Shown piece after piece: positions 52,092 through 61,163 of a DNA stretch of 64,000 bases. Positions within the stretch are counted from its first letter, which is position 1, and every line of letters begins with the position of its first letter. This stretch comes from Sodalis praecaptivus (GTDB lineage: Bacteria; Pseudomonadota; Gammaproteobacteria; Enterobacterales; Enterobacteriaceae). The position numbers and the translations under genes are program-made. The notes below the pieces were generated by a model that worked only from the letters and a program-made list of their open reading frames with translations, made no database searches and was not told the origin of the DNA. The stretch is from positions 1,302,001-1,366,000 of the forward strand of contig NZ_CP006569.1 in assembly GCF_000517425.1 (NCBI RefSeq), read 5' to 3'.

Positions 52092-53375
52092 ATGACCCGT
52101 CGCGCCATCGGGGTGTCGGAACGCCCGCCGCTGCTGAAAACCATCCCGCTGAGTTTGCAGCACCTGTTCGCCATGTTTGGCGCCACGGTGCTGGTGCCGA
52201 TTTTATTTAAAATCAATCCCGGCACCGTCCTGCTGTTTAACGGTATCGGCACCTTGCTGTACCTGTTTATCTGCAAGGGCAAAATCCCTGCCTATCTCGG
52301 CTCCAGCTTCGCTTTTATTTCGCCGGTGCTGCTGCTGTTGCCGCTCGGCTATGAGCTGGCGCTGGGGGGCTTTATCGCCTGCGGCGCGCTGTTTTGCCTG
52401 GTGGGCCTTATCGTCAAGAAGGCGGGAACCGGTTGGATCAACGTCATTTTTCCCCCCGCCGCGATGGGGGCGATAGTGGCGGTCATCGGCCTGGAGCTGG
52501 CCGGTGTCGCGGCCAATATGGCGGGTCTGCTGCCCAGCGCCGATGCGCCGGTGGACGCCACCACCGTGGTCATATCCATGGCCACCCTCGGCGTTACGGT
52601 GCTGGGGTCGGTATTGTTCCGCGGGTTTTTGGCCATCATCCCCATTCTCATTGGGGTGCTGGCGGGCTATGCGCTATCCGCCGCGCTCGGTATCGTGGAT
52701 TTTTCGCCGGTGGCCGCTGCCCCCTGGTTCGCGCTGCCGACGTTTTACCATCCGCGCTTTGAATGGATGGCTATTCTGACTATCCTGCCGGCGGCGCTGG
52801 TGGTGATAGCCGAACATGTGGGGCACCTGGTGGTGACCGCCAATATTGTGCAGCGCGACTTATTGCGCGATCCGGGCCTGCACCGCTCGCTGTTCGCCAA
52901 CGGCGCGTCAACCCTGCTGTCGGGCTTTTTTGGCTCGACGCCGAACACCACTTACGGTGAAAATATCGGCGTCATGGCGATAACCCGCGTTTACAGCACC
53001 TGGGTCATTGGCGGGGCGGCGATTCTGGCGATCGCGCTTTCCTGCGTCGGCAAGCTTGCGGCGGCGATCCAGGCGGTGCCGGTACCGGTGATGGGCGGCG
53101 TGTCGCTGCTGTTGTACGGCGTCATCGCCGCCTCCGGCATCCGGGTGCTAATCGAGTCGAAGGTCGATTATAACAAAGCGCAAAACCTGATTCTGACCTC
53201 GGTTATCCTGATTATCGGCGTCAGCGGCGCCAAAATTCATCTGGGCGCCGTCGAGTTGAAAGGTATGGCGCTGGCAACGGTGGTCGGTATCGCGCTTAGC
53301 CTGATATTCCGCGTTATCACGCTGCTGCGCGGCGAAGAGAAAATCCTCGAGCCCGATGAAGGCACGCCCTCCTGA
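52092..53375 (+). CDS. uraA: Uracil:proton symporter UraA
   Basis: A 427-residue, 14-segment inner-membrane nucleobase symporter almost identical in pattern to E. coli UraA: MTRRAIGVSERPPLLKTIPL, AYLGSSFAFISPVLLLLPLG, LVVIAEHVGHLVVTANIVQR (with the substrate Glu and His) and GFFGSTPNTTYGENIGVMAI. ATG 52092, preceded by GAGGAAAG, matches the E. coli start. It imports uracil for Upp. Confidence 0.97.
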   Translation: MTRRAIGVSERPPLLKTIPLSLQHLFAMFGATVLVPILFKINPGTVLLFNGIGTLLYLFICKGKIPAYLGSSFAFISPVLLLLPLGYELALGGFIACGALFCLVGLIVKKAGTGWINVIFPPAAMGAIVAVIGLELAGVAANMAGLLPSADAPVDATTVVISMATLGVTVLGSVLFRGFLAIIPILIGVLAGYALSAALGIVDFSPVAAAPWFALPTFYHPRFEWMAILTILPAALVVIAEHVGHLVVTANIVQRDLLRDPGLHRSLFANGASTLLSGFFGSTPNTTYGENIGVMAITRVYSTWVIGGAAILAIALSCVGKLAAAIQAVPVPVMGGVSLLLYGVIAASGIRVLIESKVDYNKAQNLILTSVILIIGVSGAKIHLGAVELKGMALATVVGIALSLIFRVITLLRGEEKILEPDEGTPS

Positions 53376-53456
53376 CGACCGCGCCGCGCCGTCCTCGCGG
53401 CGCGGTAAAGTTATGGTAAACTGGCAAAGATCTTTGCCAGAACGCAAGAGGTACAT

Positions 53457-54158
53457 CTGAACACGCCGGCGCAGCTTTCTTTACCGCTCTATCTACCCGA
53501 TGACGAGACCTTCGCCAGCTTTTATCCCGGCGAAAATGGCGCGCTGCTGGCGGCGCTACAGGAAATGCTGTCCCGCGAACACGGCAGTTACCTCTATTTT
53601 TGGTCACGCAAGGGGGGCGGCCGCAGCCATTTATTGCACGCCGCCTGCGCGGCGCTGTCGGCGCGCACCCAGGCGGTAGGCTATGTGCCGCTGGATAAAC
53701 GCACCTGGTTCGTGCCTGAGGTGCTGGAAGGGATGGAGCAATTAGCGCTGGTGACCATCGATAATATCGAGTGTATCGTCGGCGATCCGCCGTGGGAAAT
53801 GGCGATTTTCAATCTCTATAACCGCATTCAGGAAACCGGGCGCACCCGGCTTATCATTAGCGGCAATTGCCCGCCGCGCCAATTAAATCTCAGCCTGCCT
53901 GACCTGGCCTCCCGTTTGGATTGGGGGCAGATTTATCGTTTGCAGCCGCTCTCTGACGAAGAGAAGGGCGCGGCCCTGCAACTGCGGGCGAAGCTGCGTG
54001 GATTTGAGTTGCCGGAAGACGTCAGCCGCTTTTTGTTAAAACGATTGGAAAGGGATATGCGCACGCTGTCGGCGACGCTGGATCAGCTGGATCATGCGTC
54101 AATCCGCGCGCAGCGTAAACTGACCATTCCGTTCGTCAAAGCCATCTTGAATCTCTAA
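53457..54158 (+). CDS. hda: DnaA regulatory inactivator Hda, CUG start
   Basis: Hda, with the beta clamp, stimulates ATP hydrolysis by DnaA to prevent re-initiation. The frame begins at CTG 53457 after AAGAGGTACAT and encodes 233 residues counting the CTG, the E. coli length. The beta-clamp-binding motif lies in the very N-terminal [17 protein letters not shown], which only exists if CTG is used; the first in-frame ATG (53565) would remove 36 residues including that motif. AAA+ features: [18 protein letters not shown] region, ITIDNIECI-like Walker B ([20 protein letters not shown]) and [21 protein letters not shown]. coli hda is known to use CUG too. Confidence 0.95.
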   Translation: MNTPAQLSLPLYLPDDETFASFYPGENGALLAALQEMLSREHGSYLYFWSRKGGGRSHLLHAACAALSARTQAVGYVPLDKRTWFVPEVLEGMEQLALVTIDNIECIVGDPPWEMAIFNLYNRIQETGRTRLIISGNCPPRQLNLSLPDLASRLDWGQIYRLQPLSDEEKGAALQLRAKLRGFELPEDVSRFLLKRLERDMRTLSATLDQLDHASIRAQRKLTIPFVKAILNL

Positions 54159-54244
54159 GGCTGTGACGCGCTTTAACCCTGAACGCCGCTTATCCTGGTC
54201 GCCAGTGCGGCGCGCCACCCGCGTGTCCCGCAGTAGGGCGCGGT

Positions 54245-55723
54245 TTAGCGGCGCGCGCCTTTCTCATACTGGGCGAAGCGCAGCTGCAACTGCCTAATCT
54301 GATCGATACGCGCGTCATAACGCGCCTGCTGTAGGCTGCCCAATTTGACCCGGCTACTGGCCTCGCTTAACGCCCGCACCGCTTGATCCAACTGCCCCGT
54401 TAGCGCCAGCCGTTCGGCGCGCGCCGCCAGCTCCTGATCCCCCAGACCCTGCCCGGCGCATGCCTGGGCCAGCAGATCCCAGCCGTTGGTGTCGTCAGGG
54501 TGGGAAAAGGTGTAGCGATTGAGGATCCGTATGGCGTCGCTATAGCGATGCCCCTCGACATAGGCGTTGGCGAGGTTGAGCAGCAGCACCGGGTTGGCAT
54601 CGCGCTCATTGCCGCGCACCAGCGCCTCAAGCCGGCTGATGGCCTGTCCCGTCTGTTTTAGCGCCAGATCGATATCGGTCATCAAATCCACCAGCCAGAT
54701 GTTGGACGGCTGCCGGGTTAACAAAGGTTGCAGCGACCGTTTGGCGTCGTCGTATTTTTTGGCCTGATAGAACAAAATCGCCTGGCCGTACTGCGCGGCC
54801 AACTGCCGGCGCGCGTTGCCTTTCTGCCAGGCGTCCAGCACATCGCTGCGCAGCACGTTGTCACTTGACCCGAACATCCCGAGCACGCGCGCCTTCGCCA
54901 GGTAAAAGTCCTGCGATGAGTCGATGGCGATGTGTTTCATCTGGTTGGCGCGGTTACGGGTATCCGCCAGCCGGCTCAGCGGCAAGGGGTGGGTTTGCAG
55001 CATCTCCGGCGGCGCGGTGGAGTAGCGGTTCTGGTCCGCCAGCTTCTGCAAGAAGGTCGGCATCGCCTGCGGGTCAAAGCCGGCGCGTTGCAGCACCTGC
55101 AAACCAATGCGATCCGCTTCCTGCTCGTTGGCCTGCGTGAAGCTGATGTTACCCTGGGCGGCGCCGGCGATGGTGCCGGAGAGTGCGGCCATACCCAATT
55201 GCGGATTGGCCATGGTCAATAGAATGGAGCCCAGCGCGCCGACCCAGGTCAACGGCGCGTTGCGTCGCTGATCTTCCATGGCGCGCGCCAGATGACGCTG
55301 GGTCACATGCGACAGTTCGTGGGCCATGACCGACGCCAGTTCGCTCTCATTGTCGGTATAGTTAAACAGCGCCGAATGCAGCACTACGTTGCCGCCGAAA
55401 AAAGCGAACGCGTTAAGCTCGCTGCTGCGCAGCAGGAAAAAATGGAAGGGCGTGCGTACCGAGTTGGCATGGGCCACCAGTGTCCCGCCCAAATGATTGA
55501 TATATTGATCTAACAGCGGATCGTTGATAATCGGAGCGCCGCCGCGCAGCTGGCGCACGAAGTAATCCCCCATTTGCATCTCTTCGCCGATGCTTAGGGT
55601 GCTACCGGCGGTGGTGCCCATATCCGGTAGATTGTCCTGGATTTCATCAGCCTGCGCCGGGAATGCGCCGACGAACGCGGTCAGCAACAGCGCGATAAAG
55701 CTTTTTTTCAACCGAGTAACCAT
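54245..55723 (-). CDS. bepA: Periplasmic chaperone/metalloprotease BepA (YfgC)
   Basis: A 492-residue protein with a signal peptide ([20 protein letters not shown] then cleavage near AQA-D), an M48 zinc protease domain with [20 protein letters not shown] and Glu ligand in [15 protein letters not shown], and C-terminal TPR repeats from about residue 310. It helps assemble or degrade LptD and BAM components at the outer membrane. ATG 55723 is chosen because it begins the signal peptide. In E. coli arsC-like yfgD and perM flank bepA; neither is here. Confidence 0.95.
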   Translation of the reverse strand: MVTRLKKSFIALLLTAFVGAFPAQADEIQDNLPDMGTTAGSTLSIGEEMQMGDYFVRQLRGGAPIINDPLLDQYINHLGGTLVAHANSVRTPFHFFLLRSSELNAFAFFGGNVVLHSALFNYTDNESELASVMAHELSHVTQRHLARAMEDQRRNAPLTWVGALGSILLTMANPQLGMAALSGTIAGAAQGNISFTQANEQEADRIGLQVLQRAGFDPQAMPTFLQKLADQNRYSTAPPEMLQTHPLPLSRLADTRNRANQMKHIAIDSSQDFYLAKARVLGMFGSSDNVLRSDVLDAWQKGNARRQLAAQYGQAILFYQAKKYDDAKRSLQPLLTRQPSNIWLVDLMTDIDLALKQTGQAISRLEALVRGNERDANPVLLLNLANAYVEGHRYSDAIRILNRYTFSHPDDTNGWDLLAQACAGQGLGDQELAARAERLALTGQLDQAVRALSEASSRVKLGSLQQARYDARIDQIRQLQLRFAQYEKGARR

Positions 55724-55816
55724 AGTTAACCCATGTTGCCGGCGGCGGCCGGCCGTCATCCCACGCCGCCGCCCGCGCCGTCGTGAGGGCGCGCCGGCCT
55801 GCGCGGCGGGCTGCGT

Positions 55817-56284
55817 TCAGACGCTTTTCAGATAGGCCAGCACGATATCATGGTGATTGCTGGTTTTGAAATCGTCGAACACTTTTTCGATGGCGCCATC
55901 GACACCCACCAGGAAACTGATGCGGTGAATACCATCATAGGTTTTGCCCATAAAGCTCTTCTCGCCCCAGACGCCGAACTGGCCGGCGACCTGATGGTCT
56001 TCATCGGAGAGCAAGGTGAAATTCAGCAGCTCTTTTTCGGCGAAGCGGGATAGCTTCTCGGGTTTGTCGGTACTGATGCCCAAGACTTCCACCCCGGCCT
56101 TTTTCAGGTCGTCCATGTTATCGCGCAACCCGCACGCTTGTACGGTACAGCCTGGCGTCATCGCTTTGGGATAAAAGTAGACCAACACTCTTTGTCCCTG
56201 GAAGTCGGTAAGGCTGATGAGTTCACCGTCCTGATCGGGCAGGCTAAATTGTGGTGCTATATCACCGGCTTTCAGTGGCGTCAT
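55817..56284 (-). CDS. bcp: Thiol peroxidase Bcp (peroxiredoxin)
   Basis: A 155-residue peroxiredoxin with the peroxidatic Cys46 and resolving Cys51 in AMTPGCTVQACGLRDN. Reduces hydroperoxides using thioredoxin in the cytoplasm. It overlaps the gcvR stop by ATGA (56281-56284), so the two are co-translated. Confidence 0.95.
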   Translation of the reverse strand: MTPLKAGDIAPQFSLPDQDGELISLTDFQGQRVLVYFYPKAMTPGCTVQACGLRDNMDDLKKAGVEVLGISTDKPEKLSRFAEKELLNFTLLSDEDHQVAGQFGVWGEKSFMGKTYDGIHRISFLVGVDGAIEKVFDDFKTSNHHDIVLAYLKSV

Positions 56285-56856
56285 TGCAATACTCCGTCTC
56301 TTTCCTGATGCTGTGGATGATTGATAACTCTAATACTGCCTTGCGCATGCAGTTCTGTACAGAGTTGATGAAACCTCTGTTCAATCAGCAGAACCTGACC
56401 CCCGGCCGGACCGTGCGCGGTCATCGAGAGCGTCAGCCGCGGCGGCGATTGCGGGCGTGCCGGCTGCGTTTTCGACGCCAGCTCCGCCAAGGTCATCTGA
56501 TGGCTATCAAACAAATCGGTATAACGCTCAATGATGTGGGGAGAGTCATCCACCTCCACCGTGACCCACACCGTCGTCGGCGTCGCCGGCTGCTCTTGGG
56601 CGTTGGTGCGCTTCATGACAATCAATAAATCCAGCTCGGCCCCTTTCAGCGGCAGGGTAGATTCAATTTGCGCGATGGCGTTCCACCCGCCGGAAAGCAG
56701 CATAATAAAGGTAAATTCCTCGCCCAGCATGGCGAGTCGGCTATCTTCGATATTGCAGCCGCAGCTGCTGACGTGGCGGGTAATGGTATTGACAATGCCA
56801 GGCCGGTCTGTGCCCAGAGCGGTGATAACCAGATAATGTTGCTGTAACGGTGGCAA
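56281..56856 (-). CDS. gcvR: Glycine cleavage system transcriptional repressor GcvR
   Basis: A 191-residue protein of two ACT domains, starting at [20 protein letters not shown] with [20 protein letters not shown], and a second domain from [16 protein letters not shown]. In E. coli GcvR binds GcvA and blocks gcvTHP activation when glycine is low. Divergent from dapA, as in E. coli. Confidence 0.95.
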   Translation of the reverse strand: MPPLQQHYLVITALGTDRPGIVNTITRHVSSCGCNIEDSRLAMLGEEFTFIMLLSGGWNAIAQIESTLPLKGAELDLLIVMKRTNAQEQPATPTTVWVTVEVDDSPHIIERYTDLFDSHQMTLAELASKTQPARPQSPPRLTLSMTAHGPAGGQVLLIEQRFHQLCTELHAQGSIRVINHPQHQERDGVLQ

Positions 56857-57001
56857 AATGGCGCTTCCTGTCCGGCGGGTTGTGATTTACATGGTAACCC
56901 TAAAAAAAACCTGCTGCCAAGGGCTTACCGGGCCGATGTTTGCTTGCTTTTGGATAGGTGACAAAAGTACCATGAATAACCTGTTTGTGGAGGGATGGTC
57001 A

Positions 57002-57880
57002 ATGTTTACGGGAAGCATAGTTGCACTGGTTACTCCGATGGACGAAAAGGGCGCCATCGACCGGGTCAGTCTGAAAAAATTAATCGATTATCATGTCGCC
57101 AGCGGTACCGCAGCCATCGTGGCCGTGGGAACGACCGGCGAAACGTCTACCCTCAGCCATGAAGAGCATGGCGATGTGGTGATGTGGACCCTTGAGCTTA
57201 GCGACGGGCGCGTTCCCGTTATCGCGGGCACCGGTGCCAACTCTACCTCCGAGGCCGTATCGCTGACTCGCCGCTTCAACGACAGCGGCGTCGTGGGATG
57301 CCTTAGCGTCACGCCCTACTACAACCGTCCGAGTCAGGAAGGGTTGTTCCAGCACTTTAAAGCCATTGCCGAAAGCAGCGATTTGCCGCAGATCCTGTAC
57401 AATGTGCCGGCGCGCACCGGCTGCGATATGCTGCCGCCGACCGTCGCCCGCCTGGCGGAAATCAAAAATATTATCGGTATTAAGGAAGCGACGGGGAACT
57501 TAAGCCGCGTTAGCCAGATCCAAGAGCTGGTCAATGCCGATTTCCTGCTGCTAAGCGGCGACGACGCCAGCGCATTGGACTTCATGCAACTCGGCGGCAA
57601 AGGGGTGATTTCCGTGACGGCGAACGTGGCCGCGAAGGAAATGGCGCAGCTTTGCGCGCTGGCGGCCGACGGCAATTACGCTGATGCGCGCCGTCTGAAT
57701 CAGCGCCTGATGCCGCTGCATCAGAAATTATTCTTTGAACCCAGCCCCATACCGGTTAAATGGGCTTGTAAAGCATTGGGATTAATGGCGACCGATACCC
57801 TGCGCCTGCCGATGACGCCCCTGACCGAGGCGGGCAGCCGCGTGGTGAGACAGGCGTTAACGGATGCGGGTTTGCTGTAA
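57002..57880 (+). CDS. dapA: 4-hydroxy-tetrahydrodipicolinate synthase
   Basis: DapA condenses pyruvate with aspartate semialdehyde in lysine/diaminopimelate synthesis. From ATG 57002 (after GGAGGG) the product has 292 residues, equal to E. coli, with [26 protein letters not shown], the catalytic Tyr in [12 protein letters not shown] and Schiff-base Lys in [14 protein letters not shown] longer upstream frame to 56858 is not homologous. Followed by bamC 16 bp later. Confidence 0.98.
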   Translation: MFTGSIVALVTPMDEKGAIDRVSLKKLIDYHVASGTAAIVAVGTTGETSTLSHEEHGDVVMWTLELSDGRVPVIAGTGANSTSEAVSLTRRFNDSGVVGCLSVTPYYNRPSQEGLFQHFKAIAESSDLPQILYNVPARTGCDMLPPTVARLAEIKNIIGIKEATGNLSRVSQIQELVNADFLLLSGDDASALDFMQLGGKGVISVTANVAAKEMAQLCALAADGNYADARRLNQRLMPLHQKLFFEPSPIPVKWACKALGLMATDTLRLPMTPLTEAGSRVVRQALTDAGLL

Positions 57881-57896
57881 CTCTTAGGGAGATTTA

Positions 57897-58946
57897 ATGG
57901 CTTATTCAATGCAAAAGTCGCGGGTAGCGAAAGGGGTAGGCGTCACGCTTATCGTGCTGCTCGCGGCCTGTACCAGCGATCAGCGCTATAAACGTCAGGT
58001 AAACGGCAATGAAGAGTACCTGAAAGCACCGTCGCTGCACGCGCTTTCCAGTCCTTCCGGTATGATTCTGCCCCTGCAGAACGGCGACTATGAGATTCCC
58101 GCCGTCACGCGCAATGGCGCCGTGGGCAAAGGGCTGGACATCCGCCCCCCCGCGCAGCCGCTGGCGTTGCTGAACGGTTCCCGCTCGCAATATTCCGGCA
58201 ACAGCGCCGTTATCCAGCTGGAGAACAGCGCGCAAAGCCGCGATCTATGGTCGCAGGTAGCGGCGGTAGTGCAAAGCAAGGGCTATCCCATCGCCTCACG
58301 TCAGGACGCGCAGCAGAGCTTGAATACCGATTGGATCCTCTGGAGCCGCGCGGATGAAGACGAACAGTACAGCGGCCGTTACCAGATAAGCCTGGCGACG
58401 CAGGGCTATCAGACTTCGCTGCAGGTGACCTCGCTGGGTTTGCGGCAGCAGGATAAGCCGGTGACCAACCCCGCGCTGGTGCAGCGCTATACCGTCGAGA
58501 TGCTCAACAGCGTCGCGAGCGGGCTTCAACAGCTTAACGACGAGCGCGCCAACCGTATCGCGCAGGGCGAAACCGCCGATCTGAGCGTGCAAAGCGGCGC
58601 CGACGAAAGCGGGCTGCCGCTGTTGGTGGTGCGCTCGCCGTACAATGCCGTGTGGACCCATCTGCCGGCGGCGCTCTCGCGTATCGGCATGAAGGTCAAG
58701 GACAGCAGCCGCCCGCTCGGTACCGTCTCGGTGACCTATGACGCCCCGGGAAGCGGTACCTGGGACGATTTAGGCGCCAAAGATCCGGATTTGCGCAACG
58801 GCGACTATAAACTGCAGGTCGGCGACCTCGGCAACCGCAGCACGCTGCAGTTCACCGACCCGAAAGGACATACCCTGACCCAGTCGCAAAATGACGCGCT
58901 GGTGGCGGTGTTCCAGGCGGCATTCAGCCAGTCATCTACCCGTTAA
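57897..58946 (+). CDS. bamC: Outer-membrane assembly lipoprotein BamC (NlpB)
   Basis: A 349-residue lipoprotein of the BAM complex. Signal peptide with lipobox LLAAC, acylated Cys25; the flexible N-terminal segment that wraps BamD ([16 protein letters not shown]), then two helix-grip domains, ending with [20 protein letters not shown]. Co-transcribed with dapA as in other enterobacteria. Confidence 0.96.
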   Translation: MAYSMQKSRVAKGVGVTLIVLLAACTSDQRYKRQVNGNEEYLKAPSLHALSSPSGMILPLQNGDYEIPAVTRNGAVGKGLDIRPPAQPLALLNGSRSQYSGNSAVIQLENSAQSRDLWSQVAAVVQSKGYPIASRQDAQQSLNTDWILWSRADEDEQYSGRYQISLATQGYQTSLQVTSLGLRQQDKPVTNPALVQRYTVEMLNSVASGLQQLNDERANRIAQGETADLSVQSGADESGLPLLVVRSPYNAVWTHLPAALSRIGMKVKDSSRPLGTVSVTYDAPGSGTWDDLGAKDPDLRNGDYKLQVGDLGNRSTLQFTDPKGHTLTQSQNDALVAVFQAAFSQSSTR

Positions 58947-58952
58947 TCAACA

Positions 58953-58974
58953 GGGGGCCTCGGCCCCCTTTTTT
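58953..58974 (+). terminator. Intrinsic terminator after dapA-bamC
   Basis: GGGGGCC-TC-GGCCCCC forms a 7-bp all-GC stem with a minimal loop, followed by six T residues. It starts seven bases after the bamC stop and separates bamC from purC. Confidence 0.92.
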
Positions 58975-59014
58975 ACCTGTATTACAGCGTTATCTGCCAC
59001 TGGAGTATGTAAAG

Positions 59015-59728
59015 ATGCAAAAGTTAGCTGAGTTGTATCGCGGCAAAGCGAAAACGGTCTATACCACCGAGGATCCGGATTTGCTGATCCTGACCTTCCG
59101 CAACGATACGTCAGCGCTGGACGGTCAGCGTATCGAGCAATTCGAGCGCAAGGGCATGATCAACAATAAGTTCAATTATTTCATCATGACCAAATTGGCC
59201 GAGGCCGGCATTCCGACCCAGATCGTGCGCCTGCTTTCCGATAATGAGGTGCTGGTGAAAAAGCTGGCGATGGTGCCCGTGGAATGCGTTGTGCGCAACC
59301 GCGCCGCCGGTTCGCTGGTGAAGCGCTTGGGCGTGGAAGAAGGGCTGGTGTTGAATCCGCCGCTGTTCGATCTGTTTTTGAAAAACGACGCCATGCACGA
59401 TCCGATGATAAACGACTCCTATTGCACCACCTTCGGCTGGGTCAGTGAACACCACCTGGCGCGCATGAAGCAATTGACCTATCAGGCCAACGATGTGCTG
59501 AGCAAAATTTTTGACGATGCCGGGCTTATTCTGGTGGACTTCAAGCTGGAATTCGGCCTATTCAACGGCGAAATTGTGCTGGGGGATGAGTTTTCCCCTG
59601 ACGGCAGCCGTTTATGGGACAAAAACACCCTGGATAAAATGGATAAAGACCGCTTCCGTCAGAGCCTGGGCGGCGTCATCGAAGCCTATGAGGAAGTCGC
59701 CAAGCGTATCGGCGTGTCGTTGGACTAA
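59015..59728 (+). CDS. purC: SAICAR synthetase
   Basis: PurC joins aspartate to CAIR in purine synthesis. 237 residues, E. coli length, starting [20 protein letters not shown], with [18 protein letters not shown] and [33 protein letters not shown]. It has its own upstream region after the bamC terminator. No clear PurR box was picked out in the 40 bases before it. Confidence 0.98.
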   Translation: MQKLAELYRGKAKTVYTTEDPDLLILTFRNDTSALDGQRIEQFERKGMINNKFNYFIMTKLAEAGIPTQIVRLLSDNEVLVKKLAMVPVECVVRNRAAGSLVKRLGVEEGLVLNPPLFDLFLKNDAMHDPMINDSYCTTFGWVSEHHLARMKQLTYQANDVLSKIFDDAGLILVDFKLEFGLFNGEIVLGDEFSPDGSRLWDKNTLDKMDKDRFRQSLGGVIEAYEEVAKRIGVSLD

Positions 59729-59827
59729 CCGCGCAATCGTTTACCTGGCGCCGCGGCGGCCTGCCGTTTGTCCGGGGTTATATGCTATCCTCATTATTCT
59801 ATGAAAATAGTTTAAATGGGGATGACG

Positions 59828-60688
59828 ATGCGTTGGCAAGGCGGTCGCGAAAGCAATAATGTGGAAGACAGGCGCGGGCAGTCATCCGGTCTCGGCGGCG
59901 GCGGCTTCAGGCTGCCGATTCGCGGTAAGGGCGGTATCGTACTGCTGATTGTGGTGGTGGTGGCGGGTTATTATGGCGTTGATCTCACGCCGCTGCTTAC
60001 CGGCGGCCAGTCAAGTTCGCCGGCGACCTCGCAAACGCGCGTCAGCGCCAATGACGATGAAGCGGCCAAGTTTACCGCGGTGATCCTCGGCTATACCGAA
60101 GATACCTGGCAGCAGATTTTCCAGCAGATGGGCAAGACCTATCAACCGCCGAAGCTGGTGATGTATCGCGGCGCGACGCGTACCGGCTGCGGTACCGGCC
60201 AATCGGTGATGGGGCCGTTCTATTGCCCGACGGACAGTACGGTGTATATCGACTTATCGTTTTATGACGATATGAAAAATAAGCTCGGCGCCGGCGGCGA
60301 TTTCGCCCAGGGTTATGTTGTCGCTCACGAAGTGGGGCATCACGTCCAAAAACTGCTCGGCATTGAAAGTCAGGTGCGACAACTTCAACAGGGCGCGCCG
60401 GAAAAAACCGTGAATCAGCTGTCGGTGAAGCTGGAGCTACAGGCGGATTGTTTCGCCGGCGTATGGGGCCACAGCATGCAGCAGCGGCAGATCCTGGATG
60501 AACAAGACCCCCAGGAAGCGCTGAATGCCGCGCAGGCTATCGGCGACGACCGTTTGCAGCAGCGCGGACAAGGTAGAGTCGTGCCGGACAGTTTTACCCA
60601 TGGCACCTCCCAGCAGCGTTATAGCTGGTTTAAACGCGGATTCGACAGCGGCGATATCAAGCAGTGTGATACGTTCGCCAGTCGCTAA
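59828..60688 (+). CDS. ypfJ: Predicted neutral zinc metallopeptidase YpfJ
   Basis: A 286-residue inner-membrane-anchored protein: cytosolic [18 protein letters not shown], one membrane helix ([19 protein letters not shown]), and a periplasmic zinc-peptidase-like domain with the HExxH motif in [15 protein letters not shown] and downstream [16 protein letters not shown]. Substrate unknown. ATG 59828 matches the E. coli start; the frame extends four codons upstream. Confidence 0.92.
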   Translation: MRWQGGRESNNVEDRRGQSSGLGGGGFRLPIRGKGGIVLLIVVVVAGYYGVDLTPLLTGGQSSSPATSQTRVSANDDEAAKFTAVILGYTEDTWQQIFQQMGKTYQPPKLVMYRGATRTGCGTGQSVMGPFYCPTDSTVYIDLSFYDDMKNKLGAGGDFAQGYVVAHEVGHHVQKLLGIESQVRQLQQGAPEKTVNQLSVKLELQADCFAGVWGHSMQQRQILDEQDPQEALNAAQAIGDDRLQQRGQGRVVPDSFTHGTSQQRYSWFKRGFDSGDIKQCDTFASR

Positions 60689-60709
60689 GTTATTGTTCAG
60701 GGACAGTGT

Positions 60710-61162
60710 ATGAATTTTTCCGATCCGACGCTGCTGATCCTGCTGGGTCTGGCGGCGCTCGGTATTATTAGCCACAACAACACCGTGACGGTGGCGATCC
60801 TGGTGTTATTAATTATTCGCCTTACGCCGATGGAACAGTATTTCCCCTGGGTGGAAAAGCAGGGATTGACCATCGGTATTATTATTCTCACCATCGGCGT
60901 ACTGGCGCCCGTCGCCAGCGGCACGCTGTCCGCGTCTACCGTACTGCACTCCTTTTTGCATTGGAAATCGCTGCTGGCGATTGTGATCGGTGTGGTAGTG
61001 TCCTGGCTGGGCGGCCGCGGCGTCTCATTGATGTCCAGCCAGCCCTCCGTGGTCGCCGGGTTGCTGGTGGGCACGGTGCTCGGGGTCGCGCTGTTTCGCG
61101 GCGTGCCGGTGGGGCCGCTGATAGCCGCGGGGTTGCTCTCTCTGCTTGTGGGCAAAACCTGA
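60710..61162 (+). CDS. DUF441 family membrane protein (YeaL-like)
   Basis: A 150-residue inner-membrane protein with four hydrophobic segments, matching DUF441/YeaL in length and pattern ([60 protein letters not shown]). Function unknown. It sits between ypfJ and tmcA, a position not seen in E. coli, where YeaL is elsewhere. Confidence 0.87.
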   Translation: MNFSDPTLLILLGLAALGIISHNNTVTVAILVLLIIRLTPMEQYFPWVEKQGLTIGIIILTIGVLAPVASGTLSASTVLHSFLHWKSLLAIVIGVVVSWLGGRGVSLMSSQPSVVAGLLVGTVLGVALFRGVPVGPLIAAGLLSLLVGKT

Positions 61163-61163
61163 G

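Noticed and set aside
56858-57001. N-terminal 48-residue extension of DapA
   Set aside because: Homologous start with a strong ribosome binding site is at 57002; the upstream frame is the promoter region.
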